From: Kosakonia sacchari
GTDB taxonomy: Bacteria > Pseudomonadota > Gammaproteobacteria > Enterobacterales > Enterobacteriaceae
Direction of reading: 5' to 3'
DNA length: 64,000 nucleotides
NCBI GenBank assembly: GCA_900109485.1
Contig: FOAY01000010.1
Span: 27,271-91,270 of the forward strand
The notes under the pieces are model-generated. The model ran no database searches. It was not told the origin of the DNA and saw nothing but the letters and a program-made list of their open reading frames with translations. The translations under genes were made by a program, and so were the position numbers. Shown piece after piece: positions 41,441 through 53,909 of the stretch. Position 1 is the first letter of the stretch; every line of letters starts with the position of its first letter.

Positions 41441-41682
41441 ATCGCCGCTTAACCTTTGTTGGTTTGTTGAACAACCATTATAAAAATAATCGTCGCCAAT
41501 GACCAGCAGCAAATAGCACATATTCATAAAACATATGCTTATGAAATTTAAGCAATTAACATTTTAATTAACAATCATTACAAAAATATGTTGACCAGTG
41601 ATGAAGATCACACTTATCATTTACCTATCGATCGTTAACTTAATAGCTAACGACATCTTTTATCTTTATCCAGGAAAAAATC
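41441..41682. promoter_or_regulatory. comR/bhsA intergenic region with candidate operator
   Basis: This 242-bp AT-rich gap lies between comR and bhsA. The dyad GGTTTGTTGAACAACC (41461-41476) lies close to the comR start and is a candidate TetR-type operator. Further partial dyads occur around CATATTCATAAAACATATG (41518-41536). Which of these ComR binds cannot be decided by eye. Confidence 0.5.
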
Positions 41683-41940
41683 ATGAAAAACATCACTGCG
41701 CTTTTTGCCGCTGCTGCACTCAGTACGCTCTCTTTTGCCAGCTTTGCTGCCGTTGAAGTTCAGTCTGCGCCGACAGGCCAGCAAGAAGTTGCGGCCATTG
41801 GCGTCAGCGCGGGTGCTGATCTCTCTTCCGTTGAAGCCAAACTGGCGCAAAAAGCCGATGAAATGGGCGCGAAATCTTTCCGCATCACTTCCGTGACTGG
41901 TTCTGACAACCTGCACGGTACCGCGGTGCTGTACAAATAA
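41683..41940 (+). CDS. bhsA: BhsA (YcfR), stress and biofilm outer-membrane protein
   Basis: An 85-residue DUF1471 (YhcN-like) protein with a signal peptide of about 22 residues (MKNITALFAAAAL to SFASFAA). The mature part VEVQSAPTGQQEVAAIGVSA and the tail SDNLHGTAVLYK are typical. E. coli BhsA is an outer-membrane protein induced by chlorine, copper and acid, and it lowers copper permeability. Divergent from its repressor gene comR. Confidence 0.96.
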   Translation: MKNITALFAAAALSTLSFASFAAVEVQSAPTGQQEVAAIGVSAGADLSSVEAKLAQKADEMGAKSFRITSVTGSDNLHGTAVLYK

Positions 41941-41971
41941 ACCCAACCCCTCTTCCCTGTGCCACTGCAAT

Positions 41972-42010
41972 AAAAAAGGCCCGGCGTACTGCGCCGGGCC
42001 TTTTCTTTTT
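41972..42010. terminator. Bidirectional terminator between bhsA and ldtC
   Basis: AAAAGGCCCGGCG (from about 41975) pairs with CGCCGGGCCTTTT (to about 42004), flanked by A- and T-tracts on both sides. It serves both bhsA and the convergent ldtC. Confidence 0.93.
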
Positions 42011-42019
42011 CGCTCAGTT

Positions 42020-42991
42020 TTACAGAGCCTGTAAGGCGCTCTCACTATGACGCGTAACATCAACCGGCATACCAGAGCGAATTTCCATTGCGTGGTTCAT
42101 GATGCTGGTATCGCTACGGGCATCGTCTTTGAAGGCCTGCATCGCGGCATTCAGCACGATGGGCAGCGTTTTCGGATCGTCATCAATCGATTTGGACAGC
42201 GGTTGATGGACTTCAACCAGCCGCCTACCGTCCGGCTCAACCGACGCTTTAATCGGCGTATTAATGATGTTCACCGCCGTTCCTGGCGTCACGCTGGCAA
42301 ACAGACTGGAAATATCGGCATCGCGCAGGCGAATGCAGCCGGAGCTGACGCGCATGCCGATACCGAAATCAGCATTGGTGCCGTGCAGCAGATAAACCCC
42401 GCCAAACGCGGCAAGACGGATCGCATGATGCCCCATTGGGTTATCCGGCCCGGCTGGCATCACCGCAGGCAGATCAATCCCCTGGGCCTTGTAACGCGCG
42501 CGGATGTTGGCGGTTGGCGTCCAGGTAGGGTTTGCGCGTTTATCGGAAACGGTGGTGACCATCGTTGGTGTCAGGGTATCGCCACCTAACTGACCAATGC
42601 CGATCGGATAAACCGTCACTTCATTTTTTCCCGGCGGGTAATAATAGAGGCGCAGTTCCGCGAGGTTAATCACTATGCCTTTGCGCGGAACATCCGGCAG
42701 CAGGGTTTGCAGCGGGATCGTCAGCACGCTGCCCGCACGCGGCACATAAGGATCGACGCCCGGGTTTGCCTGCAACAGCGCGAGAAAACCAACGTTATAT
42801 TTTTTGGCGATCGCTTCCAGTGAACCGCCATCATTTTGCACTACGTGATAGCGGTTTTCGCCTACCAGACGGCTGCCCTCGGCGGGTAATGGCCAGCTAT
42901 TTGCCCGTGCGGGCAGGGTGAAGGCGGTGAGGGTCGCAATAGCGAGGAGGATAATCCTGCAGGTAAAACACGCAATTCTTCTCATTACCAT
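42020..42991 (-). CDS. ldtC: LdtC (YcfS), L,D-transpeptidase anchoring Lpp
   Basis: A 323-residue periplasmic L,D-transpeptidase. The signal peptide (about 1-30) ends near LPARA. A LysM-like segment (YHVVQNDGGSLEAIAKKYNV) spans about 48-92, then the YkuD catalytic domain with His203 (LLHGTNADFG) and Cys219 (MRVSSGCIRLRD). It attaches Braun lipoprotein to peptidoglycan. Start ATG 42991 used; ATG 42985 two codons in is an alternative. Confidence 0.97.
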   Translation of the reverse strand: MVMRRIACFTCRIILLAIATLTAFTLPARANSWPLPAEGSRLVGENRYHVVQNDGGSLEAIAKKYNVGFLALLQANPGVDPYVPRAGSVLTIPLQTLLPDVPRKGIVINLAELRLYYYPPGKNEVTVYPIGIGQLGGDTLTPTMVTTVSDKRANPTWTPTANIRARYKAQGIDLPAVMPAGPDNPMGHHAIRLAAFGGVYLLHGTNADFGIGMRVSSGCIRLRDADISSLFASVTPGTAVNIINTPIKASVEPDGRRLVEVHQPLSKSIDDDPKTLPIVLNAAMQAFKDDARSDTSIMNHAMEIRSGMPVDVTRHSESALQAL

Positions 42992-43101
42992 AATCCATGT
43001 AAATCATAAGGTTATTTATATACGACTTTGCGATGGGATTATGGTCGGGCAGGGTGTCGGGAAACCCTGGCTATTGCAAAATATTTGTAAATCTTGCGAA
43101 A

Positions 43102-43129
43102 AATAACAGGCCGGGCCAGACGGCCCGGC
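43102..43129 (-). terminator. Terminator after mfd
   Basis: GCCGGGCC (43110-43117) pairs with GGCCCGGC (43122-43129). On the minus strand it is followed by TGTTATTTTT. It separates mfd from ldtC. Confidence 0.8.
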
Positions 43130-43139
43130 GCTGAGACCG

Positions 43140-46100
43140 TCAGGCGACGGCGTTTTCGGCCAGTTGCTGCATAAAATTACGCACCCAGTCCATGCGGGTT
43201 TTCCGTTCGCTCAGATCCTGCATAAACTTCAGCCGCGTCGGACCATCCAGACGGAAATGCTGCGGCTGCTTTTGCAGCAGACCAATCAGCCATACCGGAT
43301 TGACGTTGTTTTTCTCGTTGAACTCGATGATGCCGCCTTTTTCATTGCCTTCCAGTTTGCGGATCCCCAGCTTCTGCGCTTGCTGGCGCAGCAGGGCGAT
43401 ATCCAGCAGGTTCCGCGCCGCATCCGGTAGCAGCCCAAAGCGATCGATCAGTTCGACTTTAATCTCTTCCAGCGCGTTCGTATCTTTCGCGCTGGCGATG
43501 CGTTTATAGAACGACAGACGCGTATTAACATCAGGAATAAAATCGTCCGGCAACAGCGAAGGCATGCGCAGTTCGACCTCGGTCTGCTGGCTGGTTAAAT
43601 CCTCCAGCGACGGCTCACGACCGGCCTTCAGCGCATCAACGGCGTTTTCCAGCAGTTCCATATACAGTGAGAAACCGATGGTTTCCATCTGGCCGCTCTG
43701 ATCTTCACCGAGCAGCTCGCCCGCCCCACGGATCTCCAGATCGTGCGTTGCCAGCGCAAAACCTGCGCCCAAATCCTCCAGCGAAGCGATAGCTTCCAGC
43801 CGTTTTTGCGCGTCGGTGGTCATCGCTTTCGGGTGCGGCGTCAGCAGCCAGGCGTAGGCCTGGTGGTGTGAGCGGCCGACGCGTCCGCGCAACTGGTGCA
43901 ACTGGGCGAGGCCAAAGTGGTCGGCGCGTTCGATGATAATGGTATTGGCGGTCGGAATATCGATCCCGGTTTCAATGATGGTGGTGCAGACCAGCACGTT
44001 GAAACGCTGATGATGGAAATCGTTCATCACCCGCTCCAGTTCACGCTCGCGCATCTGCCCGTGACCGATAGCGATACGCGCTTCCGGCACCAGCTCCGCC
44101 AGCCTGTCGGCGGCTTTCTGGATATTTTCCACGTCGTTATACAGGTAGTAGACCTGCCCGCCGCGCAGCACTTCACGCAGGATCGCCTCACGCACCACCA
44201 GGCTGTCGTACTCCCGAACAAAGGTTTTTACCGCCAGCCGGCGCGCAGGTGGCGTGGCGATGATCGACAGGTCGCGCATCCCGCTCATTGCCATATTCAG
44301 CGTGCGCGGGATCGGCGTTGCCGTCAGCGTCAGAATGTCGACATCGGCACGCATCGCTTTAATGCGCTCTTTATGGCGCACGCCAAAGCGGTGCTCTTCG
44401 TCAACAATCAGCAGGCCGAGATCTTTTAACTTCACATCGCTTTGCAGCAGTTTGTGGGTGCCGATCAGAATATCGATTTTGCCTTCAGCGGCCTGTTCAA
44501 GAATGTGCGACTGCTCTTTGGCGCTGCGAAAGCGTGAGAGCATCTCAATGCGCACCGGCCAGTTGGCAAAACGGTCGCGGAAGTTATCAAAGTGCTGCTG
44601 CGCCAGCAGGGTGGTTGGCACCAGCACCGCTACCTGCTTGTTGTTTTCGACCGCAAGGAATGCCGCGCGCATCGCCACTTCGGTTTTACCGAAACCCACA
44701 TCGCCGCACACCAGACGATCCATCGCCAGCGGCTGGCACATATCGCTGAGCACGGCGTTGATCGCCTGCGCCTGATCCGGCGTGGTTTCGAAGGGGAAAC
44801 TATCGCAGAACAGTTGATATTGTTCACGATCGTGCTTGAAGGCAAAACCTGATTTTGCCGCGCGCTGCGCGTAGATATCCAGCAGCTCAGCCGCCACATC
44901 ACGCACTTTTTCCGCCGCTTTCTGCCGCGCCCGCGCCCAGGCATCGCTGCCCAGTTTATGCAGCGGGGCACTCTCTTCTGCGCCGCCCGCATAGCGGCTG
45001 ATCAGATGCAGCGAAGAGACCGGGACATAAAGTTTGGCGTCACCGGCGTACGTCAGCATCAGGTATTCACCTTTAATACCGCCAGCTTCCAGCGTGGTCA
45101 TACCGGCATAACGCCCGACGCCATGTTCCAGATGCACTACCGGCTGGCCGTCGTGCAGCTCGGCAAGGTTACGGATAAGCGTATCCGGGTTAATCGTCCG
45201 CCGGGTATCCTGGCGGCGGCGCGCAACGCGCTCGCCCAGCAGATCGCTTTCGCAAATCAGCGCCCGGTTGCGCAGGGTGTCGATAAAACCGTGCTCTGCC
45301 GAGCCGATCATCAGCCAGGCGCCGGGCGTTGACGCTTCGTCGAGACGCAATATGCGTTTGGGCGCCACTTTAATGCGCGCCAGCAGTTCTATCAGCGCTT
45401 CGCGGCGGCCTTCGCTCTCGACCGAGAAAACCACCGGGCCGCTGAAGGACTCAAGGAACTTACGCAGGTTATCCAGCGGTGATTTTTGCTGTGCCTGCAC
45501 CGCCAACTCCGGCAATGCGTGATAACCGAGATTAACGTGCGCGGCTTTTTCACTGAGCCGTTCAGTTTTGAGCTGGATACGCGGCCATTTTTTCAGTTCG
45601 CTGAACAGCGCGTCGCTGCGCAGCCATAAGCTTTCCGGCGGCAACAGCGGGCGCATCGGATCCACACCGCGGCTCTCGAAGCGCGCCTGCGTCTCTTGCT
45701 GAAAACGCTCCGCGCTGGCTTCCAGATCGCCGGTGTTAACCAGCAGCGTATTCGCCGGGAAATAGCTAAACAGTGTTGACAGCGGTTCGCTAAAAAACAG
45801 CGGCTGCCAGTATTCGATCCCGGCGGGCAGGGTGCCTTTGCTCACCTGCTGATAAATGTGTTCTGCATCGCGCTTCACCTCAAACCGATCGCGCCACTGG
45901 CTGCGGAACAGCTCAATGGCGTTTTTATCGGTCGGGAATTCATGCGCGGGCAGTAAATTAATCGCCTCGACCTCTTCCAGCGTGCGCTGGGTATCGGCGT
46001 CGAACAGCCGCAAACTGTCGATTTCATCGTCGAAAAAGTCGAGACGGAACGGCTGCTCGCTGCCCATCGGGAAGAGATCCAGCAGCGCGCCGCGCGTGGC

Positions 46101-46586
46101 ATACTCGCCGTGCTCCATCACCTGATCAACATGGCGGTAACCGGCGCTGTCCAGCTGCGTGCGCAACTGATCGCGGGACAGCCGCTGCCCTTTTTTCATC
46201 ACCAGCGCATGGCCGTGCAGATAGTTGTGTGGGCAGACGCGCTGCATCAGGGTATTCACCGGCACAATCAGCACGCCGCGCTGCATGGCGGGCAGTTGAT
46301 AGAGGGTGGAAAGACGGGAGGAGATGATCTCCTGGTGCGGCGAAAAGCTGTCGTAGGGCAGCGTTTCCCAGTCTGCCAGGTTCATCACCAGATTATCGGT
46401 AAACTGGCTTATCTCGTCCTGCAAGCGCAGGGCGTTTTGCATATCCGGTGCGATCAGCACCACGGGACCAGTATGGCGCTCAATAATTTCCGCCACTTCG
46501 GTGGCGCAGGCGGCGCCGGTGAGTTCGCCAAACTGGCGCTGGTCACCCGCTTTGGTCGGCAGTGAATAACGATATTGTTCAGGCAT
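43140..46586 (-). CDS. mfd: Mfd, transcription-repair coupling factor
   Basis: A 1148-residue DNA translocase that dislodges stalled RNA polymerase and recruits UvrA. The UvrB-like N-terminal domain spans about 1-350. The RNA-polymerase-interacting region is around 480-550 (VVHLEHGVGRYAGMTTLEAG). The RecG-like helicase domains have Walker A CGDVGFGKTEVAM and DEEH (VDEEHRFGVRHK). The C-terminal D7 domain follows. I chose ATG 46586 to match E. coli MPEQYRYSLP; upstream in-frame codons exist to 46637. Length equals that of E. coli. Confidence 0.99.
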   Translation of the reverse strand: MPEQYRYSLPTKAGDQRQFGELTGAACATEVAEIIERHTGPVVLIAPDMQNALRLQDEISQFTDNLVMNLADWETLPYDSFSPHQEIISSRLSTLYQLPAMQRGVLIVPVNTLMQRVCPHNYLHGHALVMKKGQRLSRDQLRTQLDSAGYRHVDQVMEHGEYATRGALLDLFPMGSEQPFRLDFFDDEIDSLRLFDADTQRTLEEVEAINLLPAHEFPTDKNAIELFRSQWRDRFEVKRDAEHIYQQVSKGTLPAGIEYWQPLFFSEPLSTLFSYFPANTLLVNTGDLEASAERFQQETQARFESRGVDPMRPLLPPESLWLRSDALFSELKKWPRIQLKTERLSEKAAHVNLGYHALPELAVQAQQKSPLDNLRKFLESFSGPVVFSVESEGRREALIELLARIKVAPKRILRLDEASTPGAWLMIGSAEHGFIDTLRNRALICESDLLGERVARRRQDTRRTINPDTLIRNLAELHDGQPVVHLEHGVGRYAGMTTLEAGGIKGEYLMLTYAGDAKLYVPVSSLHLISRYAGGAEESAPLHKLGSDAWARARQKAAEKVRDVAAELLDIYAQRAAKSGFAFKHDREQYQLFCDSFPFETTPDQAQAINAVLSDMCQPLAMDRLVCGDVGFGKTEVAMRAAFLAVENNKQVAVLVPTTLLAQQHFDNFRDRFANWPVRIEMLSRFRSAKEQSHILEQAAEGKIDILIGTHKLLQSDVKLKDLGLLIVDEEHRFGVRHKERIKAMRADVDILTLTATPIPRTLNMAMSGMRDLSIIATPPARRLAVKTFVREYDSLVVREAILREVLRGGQVYYLYNDVENIQKAADRLAELVPEARIAIGHGQMRERELERVMNDFHHQRFNVLVCTTIIETGIDIPTANTIIIERADHFGLAQLHQLRGRVGRSHHQAYAWLLTPHPKAMTTDAQKRLEAIASLEDLGAGFALATHDLEIRGAGELLGEDQSGQMETIGFSLYMELLENAVDALKAGREPSLEDLTSQQTEVELRMPSLLPDDFIPDVNTRLSFYKRIASAKDTNALEEIKVELIDRFGLLPDAARNLLDIALLRQQAQKLGIRKLEGNEKGGIIEFNEKNNVNPVWLIGLLQKQPQHFRLDGPTRLKFMQDLSERKTRMDWVRNFMQQLAENAVA

Positions 46587-46697
46587 AGAAGGTGTCGGAG
46601 TCTCTTGTGGATATACCCCCACATGGGGGCATATCACTGATACGCAATCCTTTGATTATCCGCGATTGCGTCATTTTAGCCAAGGCGAACGCATGGA

Positions 46698-47771
46698 TCA
46701 GCGTGCGGCGACGGGCTGGAGGAGTTTTGCCGGAGGGGTGAAAAAGAGATCGCCGAACAGGGCGCTGGAGAGTTTGCGCACCAGCAATCCAAACAGCGTA
46801 CAGATAAGCAAAGTCACAAACGGATAGACCAGCAGCAGCGCCAGCTCGGCTTGCGGTGGCCAGACACCGGCATTCAGCGGTTTGATCAGCGCCAGGCTGA
46901 ACCCCTCAACCAGAATGCGGTGGGTGGTATAAATTGCCAGCGTATTGCTGCCCACCATATTCAACAGGCTCTTTTCACTCGGTGGGAAACGCTGCTCCAG
47001 TTCCCAGAACAGCCGCATAATGGCGACGATAGAGAGCAGGCAGAGCGGCAACGGCATCGCGAACATCCACAGGCCGAAGGCCACAACCATCGCGAGGGCA
47101 AACAGCACCCCGTAACGGCGAATTTGTACGGTTTTGACCCACGCCATCAGGCTTGCGCCATACCAGGCGCCCAGCGAGTAGAAAATCATATTGCGCACTA
47201 CGCTGTTCATTCCCCACCACGGCAGCGGCAGATAATTGATCGCCAGACTGCACAGGATAGTCAGCGCCAGCATCGGCACCTTCCAGCGGCTCAGCAGTTT
47301 GCACAGGGTGAAATAGACCACCAGTGCATACAGATACCACAGGCTGGTGCTGGCGGTGAGCATCCCCTGTAAAAATTCAACCCAGCTATCCGCGTAAGCG
47401 GCATTCGCAGCGTTGGTCAGATCGCGTTCCGGCGCCAGCCACGCATTAAGCTGGCTTAAGCCTGTCCACTGCAACACGCCCCACAGCGCCAGCACATACA
47501 CAATGCTCCAGATGCGTTTATCGACGGTCTCTTTCCACGGCACCTCATCGATATAGCGGCGGATCAAATAGCCGGAGATAAAAAAGAACACCGGCATGCG
47601 AAAAGGGGCGAGGTAAAGGTTGAAGTAGACCCAGCACTTCGACAGTGTTTGCGACCACGGATGCTGGAACACATTGAGATGCGGATAGAAGGTAATCACC
47701 GAGTGGTAAATCACGACCAAGCAAATACATAACCCTTTAATTTGGTTTAGCCACAAAGCTTTTTGTTTCAC
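46698..47771 (-). CDS. ycfT: YcfT, inner-membrane acyltransferase-3-like protein
   Basis: A 357-residue polytopic membrane protein with about ten hydrophobic segments, belonging to the acyltransferase-3/OpgC-like superfamily. The N-terminus has LNQIKGLCICLVVIYHSVIT with the typical His of the first helix, and a conserved Arg-rich loop follows (ISGYLIRRYIDE). Its acceptor is unknown. Located as in E. coli between mfd and lolC, same length. Divergent from lolC. Confidence 0.93.
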   Translation of the reverse strand: MKQKALWLNQIKGLCICLVVIYHSVITFYPHLNVFQHPWSQTLSKCWVYFNLYLAPFRMPVFFFISGYLIRRYIDEVPWKETVDKRIWSIVYVLALWGVLQWTGLSQLNAWLAPERDLTNAANAAYADSWVEFLQGMLTASTSLWYLYALVVYFTLCKLLSRWKVPMLALTILCSLAINYLPLPWWGMNSVVRNMIFYSLGAWYGASLMAWVKTVQIRRYGVLFALAMVVAFGLWMFAMPLPLCLLSIVAIMRLFWELEQRFPPSEKSLLNMVGSNTLAIYTTHRILVEGFSLALIKPLNAGVWPPQAELALLLVYPFVTLLICTLFGLLVRKLSSALFGDLFFTPPAKLLQPVAAR

Positions 47772-49956
<2,185 letters not shown>

Positions 49957-49957
<1 letters not shown>

Positions 49958-51201
49958 TGGCGCTGCCTCTGTCGTTATTGATTGGTCTGCGCTTTAGCCG
50001 CGGTCGCCGTCGCGGCGGAATGGTGTCGCTGATTTCGGTGATCTCCACCGTCGGTATCGCGCTGGGTGTGGCGGTGTTGATCGTCGGTTTAAGCGCGATG
50101 AACGGTTTCGAGCGCGAATTGAACAACCGCATTCTGGCGGTGGTGCCGCACGGCGAGATCGAGCCGGTGAATCAGCCGTGGAACAACTGGGACACGGCGC
50201 TGGAAAAAGTGAAAAAAGTTCCCGGCATTGCTGCCGCTGCGCCCTATATTAATTTTACCGGGCTGGTAGAAAGCGGGGCGAATTTGCGCGCCATCCAGGT
50301 GAAAGGCGTCGATCCGGCGCAGGAGAGCGAGCTGAGCGCGCTGCCGAAATTTGTGCAGGGCGATGCCTGGCAGAATTTCCGCGCCGGTGAGCAACAAATC
50401 ATTCTCGGCAAAGGCGTTGCCGATGCGCTAAAAGTGAAGCAGGGCGACTGGGTATCGATCATGATCCCCAACTCGGACGATGCGCACAAACTGCTGCAAC
50501 CGAAACGCGTGCGTCTGCACGTGACCGGGATTTTACAGCTCAGCGGCCAGCTCGATCACAGCTATGCGATGATCCCGATGGCGGATGCGCAGCAGTATCT
50601 GGAGATGGGCAGCAGCATTACCGGTATCGACATCAAAGTGAATGACGTGTTTAACGCCAATAAGCTGGTGCGCGATGCGGGCAGCGTCACCAATAGCTAT
50701 GTCTATATCAAAAGCTGGATCGGCAAGTACGGCTATATGTACCGCGACATCCAGATGATCCGCGCCATTATGTATCTGGCGATGGTGCTGGTGATTGGCG
50801 TGGCCTGTTTTAATATTGTCTCGACGCTGGTGATGGCGGTAAAAGACAAAAGCGGCGACATTGCCGTGCTGCGTACGCTGGGGGCGAAAGATGGCCTGAT
50901 CCGCGCCGTATTTGTCTGGTACGGGCTGCTGGCCGGGCTGCTGGGCAGTCTCTGCGGCGTGGTGATTGGTGTTATCGTGGCGCTGCAACTGACACCGATT
51001 ATCAACGTGATTGAGAAGATCATTGGTCATCAGTTCCTGTCGGGGGATATTTACTTTATCGATTTCCTGCCGTCAGAGTTACACCCGCTGGATGTGGCGT
51101 ACGTGCTGGTGACCGCGTTAGTCCTGAGCCTGCTGGCGAGCTGGTATCCGGCGCGCCGGGCAAGCAATATTGATCCGGCAAGAGTGCTGAGCGGGCAGTA
51201 A
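49957..51201 (+). CDS. lolE: LolE, lipoprotein-releasing ABC permease
   Basis: A 414-residue partner of LolC with the same layout: an N-terminal helix (about 25-48), a periplasmic domain, and three C-terminal helices ending [16 protein letters not shown]. It recognises the incoming lipoprotein. The coupling helix region [20 protein letters not shown] contacts LolD. Length equals that of E. coli. Confidence 0.97.
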
Positions 51202-51239
51202 TCCCGCCGTTTTCACAGGGCCACAACGAAGGAGTGGCG

Positions 51240-52151
51240 ATGAATTACGGATTTGATATCGGCGGCAGCAAAATCGCGTTAGGCGTCTTTGACGCTGAGC
51301 GACGCTTACAGTGGGAAAAGCGCGTCGCCACGCCCCACGACAGTTACGACGCGTTTCTGCGCGCCATCACCGGGCTGGTTGCCGAAGCGGATGAACGCTT
51401 CGGTAGCAAAGGCAGCGTCGGCGTCGGTGTTCCTGGCATGCCAGAGACCGCCGACGGCACGCTGTATGCCACCAACCTTCCTGCCGCCAGCGGTCAGCCG
51501 CTGCGCGCCGATCTCAGCGCTCTGCTTGCGCGGGATGTGCGTATCAATAACGATGCCAACTGCTTTACCCTCTCTGAAGCCTGGGATGACGAATTCCGCG
51601 CCTATCCGCTGGTGATGGGGTTGATCCTCGGCACGGGCGTCGGCGGCGGGCTGGTGGTGAACGGGAAATCGGTGACCGGGCGTCGTTTTATTACCGGCGA
51701 ATTTGGCCATATCCGCCTGCCGGTGGATGCGCTGGGGCTGATGGGTTTTGACTTTCCGTTAACCCGCTGCGGCTGCGGTAAAATCGGCTGTATCGAGAAC
51801 TATCTCTCGGGACGCGGTTTTGCGTGGCTGTACCAGTACTTCTACCATCAATCGTTGTCAGCGCCGGAAATCATTTCGCACTGGGAGCAGGGCGAGGCGA
51901 AAGCGCTGGCGCATGTCGAGCGCTATGTGGATTTGCTGGCGGTGTGTCTGGGCAATATTCTGACCATTGTCGATCCCGATCTGCTGGTGATCGGCGGGGG
52001 TTTATCAAACTTCAGCGCACTGACCCGGCTATTGCCGGAGCGCATTGCGCCGCATCTGTTGCCGGCAGGCGATGTCCCGCGTATTGAACGTGCTCGCCAC
52101 GGCGATGCGGGCGGCATGCGCGGCGCGGCCTTCCTTCACTTAACTGATTAA
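51240..52151 (+). CDS. nagK: NagK, N-acetyl-D-glucosamine kinase
   Basis: A 303-residue ROK-family sugar kinase that phosphorylates GlcNAc from peptidoglycan turnover. ATP-binding [13 protein letters not shown] at the N-terminus, active-site Asp in NNDANCF, the zinc motif [15 protein letters not shown], and [10 protein letters not shown] chose ATG 51240, spaced correctly from AAGGAG; an in-frame GTG two codons upstream (51234) overlaps that ribosome binding site. Confidence 0.96.
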   Translation: MNYGFDIGGSKIALGVFDAERRLQWEKRVATPHDSYDAFLRAITGLVAEADERFGSKGSVGVGVPGMPETADGTLYATNLPAASGQPLRADLSALLARDVRINNDANCFTLSEAWDDEFRAYPLVMGLILGTGVGGGLVVNGKSVTGRRFITGEFGHIRLPVDALGLMGFDFPLTRCGCGKIGCIENYLSGRGFAWLYQYFYHQSLSAPEIISHWEQGEAKALAHVERYVDLLAVCLGNILTIVDPDLLVIGGGLSNFSALTRLLPERIAPHLLPAGDVPRIERARHGDAGGMRGAAFLHLTD

Positions 52152-52167
52152 ATCCTGAGAGGATGCC

Positions 52168-52989
52168 ATGCAATCGCGTCGTTTACATCGTCTCAGCCGT
52201 TTTCGCCGTAACAAACGCCACCAGCGCGAGCGGTTACGCCAGCGAATTTTCTTCAGAGACAGAGTGGTACCGGAACTGATGGAAAAACCAAGAGTCGTCG
52301 TCCTGACCGGAGCGGGCATTTCTGCCGAATCCGGCATTCGTACTTTTCGCGCCGCCGACGGGCTGTGGGAAGAGCATCATGTGGAAGATGTGGCAACGCC
52401 GGAAGGTTTTGCCCGCAACCCGCAACTGGTGCAGACGTTTTATAACGATCGTCGTCGGCAGTTGCAATTGCCGGAAATTGTGCCGAACGCCGCGCACCTG
52501 GCGCTGGCGAAGCTGGAACAGGCGCTGGGCGATCGTTTCCTGCTGATCACGCAAAATATCGATAACCTGCATGAACGCGCCGGCAACAAAAACATTATCC
52601 ATATGCACGGTGAGCTGCTGAAAGTGCGCTGCTCGCAGAGCGGGCAGGTGCTGGAGTGGACCGGCGATGTCACGCCTGAAGATAAATGCCACTGCTGCCA
52701 GTTCCCTGCGCCGTTGCGCCCGCATGTGGTGTGGTTTGGCGAGATGCCGCTGGGCATGGATGAAATCTACAGCGCGCTGGCGATGGCCGATGTCTTTATC
52801 GCCATTGGCACGTCCGGGCATGTTTACCCGGCTGCCGGGTTTGTCCACGAAGCGAAACTCCAGGGTGCGCACACCGTTGAGCTGAACCTTGAACCGAGCC
52901 AGGTCGGCAGCGAGTTCGAAGAGAAGCACTACGGGCTGGCAAGCGAAGTGGTGCCGGAGTTCGTGGAAAAAATGCTGAAAGGGCTGTAA
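52168..52989 (+). CDS. cobB: CobB, NAD-dependent sirtuin deacylase
   Basis: A 273-residue sirtuin that removes acetyl and succinyl groups from lysines. The NAD site is [13 protein letters not shown] (48-60). Tyr92 and Arg95 (FYNDRRRQ) are the desuccinylase signature. [11 protein letters not shown] and catalytic His147 (IHMHGE) follow, and a Cys pair at CHCC contributes to zinc binding. The basic 37-residue extension before MEKPRVVV is present, so two isoforms (long and short start) are possible as in E. coli. Confidence 0.97.
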   Translation: MQSRRLHRLSRFRRNKRHQRERLRQRIFFRDRVVPELMEKPRVVVLTGAGISAESGIRTFRAADGLWEEHHVEDVATPEGFARNPQLVQTFYNDRRRQLQLPEIVPNAAHLALAKLEQALGDRFLLITQNIDNLHERAGNKNIIHMHGELLKVRCSQSGQVLEWTGDVTPEDKCHCCQFPAPLRPHVVWFGEMPLGMDEIYSALAMADVFIAIGTSGHVYPAAGFVHEAKLQGAHTVELNLEPSQVGSEFEEKHYGLASEVVPEFVEKMLKGL

Positions 52990-53018
52990 CGACACTCACT
53001 CGTAGGCCGTTTTTCTGT

Positions 53019-53046
53019 CGCCCGGCGGCGCTTTGCTTGCCGGGCG
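53019..53046. repeat. REP-like hairpin after cobB
   Basis: GCCCGGC (53020-53026) and GCCGGGC (53039-53045) enclose GGCGCTTTGCTT, the head of a REP/PU-type palindrome, without the GTAG foot in its usual place. Isolated copy at the left edge of the cobB-potD accessory segment. It may also act as the cobB terminator. Confidence 0.6.
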
Positions 53047-53150
53047 TTTCGTTTCTCCCCAACAAATAAGTTACAACTCGCTTTCCGGTAAGTTCCCCGT
53101 AAGTTATCACCGCGGATGATAGCGCTTCCATTGCCAACAGGAGCGCCATT

Positions 53151-53909
53151 ATGGTCGTTGCGCCGTACCGCATTATTGCTGCCAGTTTGCTGTCCTTCTC
53201 TTTTTCCGCCCTTGCCGATGATGCCACCACCTGGGGGCTGGGCGTCGGCGTTGCCAGTACGCAAAAACCCTATACCGGGATCGACCGCGAATATACGCCG
53301 CTGCCAGTACTGCATATCGAAAACCGTTATTTCCGCTTTTTAGGCACCACCGCCGAAGTGAAATTACCCGCATGGCAGTGGAGTGAAACCCAACGGCTAA
53401 ATGCCGGTCTGATAGCCCGCTATGATGGCGCAGGTTACGCCTCCGACGACGCCGACATTCTGCATGGGATGGATAAGCGCAAAGGCGGCGTGTGGGCTGG
53501 CGTCAAAGTGGAGTGGCAGAACCCGCTGGTGAATATTTTCACCGACTGGTCGCACGATATCTCCGGTAACAGCAACGGGCAACGCCTGCGTCTTGGCGCG
53601 GAGCGTAGCTGGCAGTGGGGCGATGTGACCCTGACGCCGCGCGTTGTGGCGAACCGTTACGACAGCGATTATGTGAATTATTACTATGGCGTGCGCAGCG
53701 ATGAAGCCCGCGCCTGGCGACCTGCCTGGCAGGGGGACGCCGCGCTGAACACGGAAATTGGCCTTAACGGCCGCTGGCAGTTCAGCACTCACCAGATGTT
53801 AATGGTGGATGTGCAGACGACGCTGCTGGCCTCAGAGATTAAGGATAGCCCGCTGGTGGACAGGACCAACGAAAACCGAATTTTTGTGAGTTATCTCTAC
53901 AACTTCTGA
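53151..53909 (+). CDS. MipA/OmpV-family outer-membrane protein
   Basis: A 252-residue beta-barrel protein with a clear signal peptide (about 1-22, ending SALA before DDATTWGLG). The mature part has alternating amphipathic strands (GLGVGVASTQKPYTGIDREY, LRLGAERSWQWGDVTLTPR) and ends in aromatic IFVSYLYNF, as required by the BAM machinery. MipA proteins bridge MltA and PBP1B in E. coli; OmpV relatives are osmoregulated or adhesin-like. This is a paralogue placed with a two-component system, so that role should not be assumed. Good AGGAG ribosome binding site. Its stop overlaps the regulator start (TGATG). Confidence 0.85.
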   Translation: MVVAPYRIIAASLLSFSFSALADDATTWGLGVGVASTQKPYTGIDREYTPLPVLHIENRYFRFLGTTAEVKLPAWQWSETQRLNAGLIARYDGAGYASDDADILHGMDKRKGGVWAGVKVEWQNPLVNIFTDWSHDISGNSNGQRLRLGAERSWQWGDVTLTPRVVANRYDSDYVNYYYGVRSDEARAWRPAWQGDAALNTEIGLNGRWQFSTHQMLMVDVQTTLLASEIKDSPLVDRTNENRIFVSYLYNF

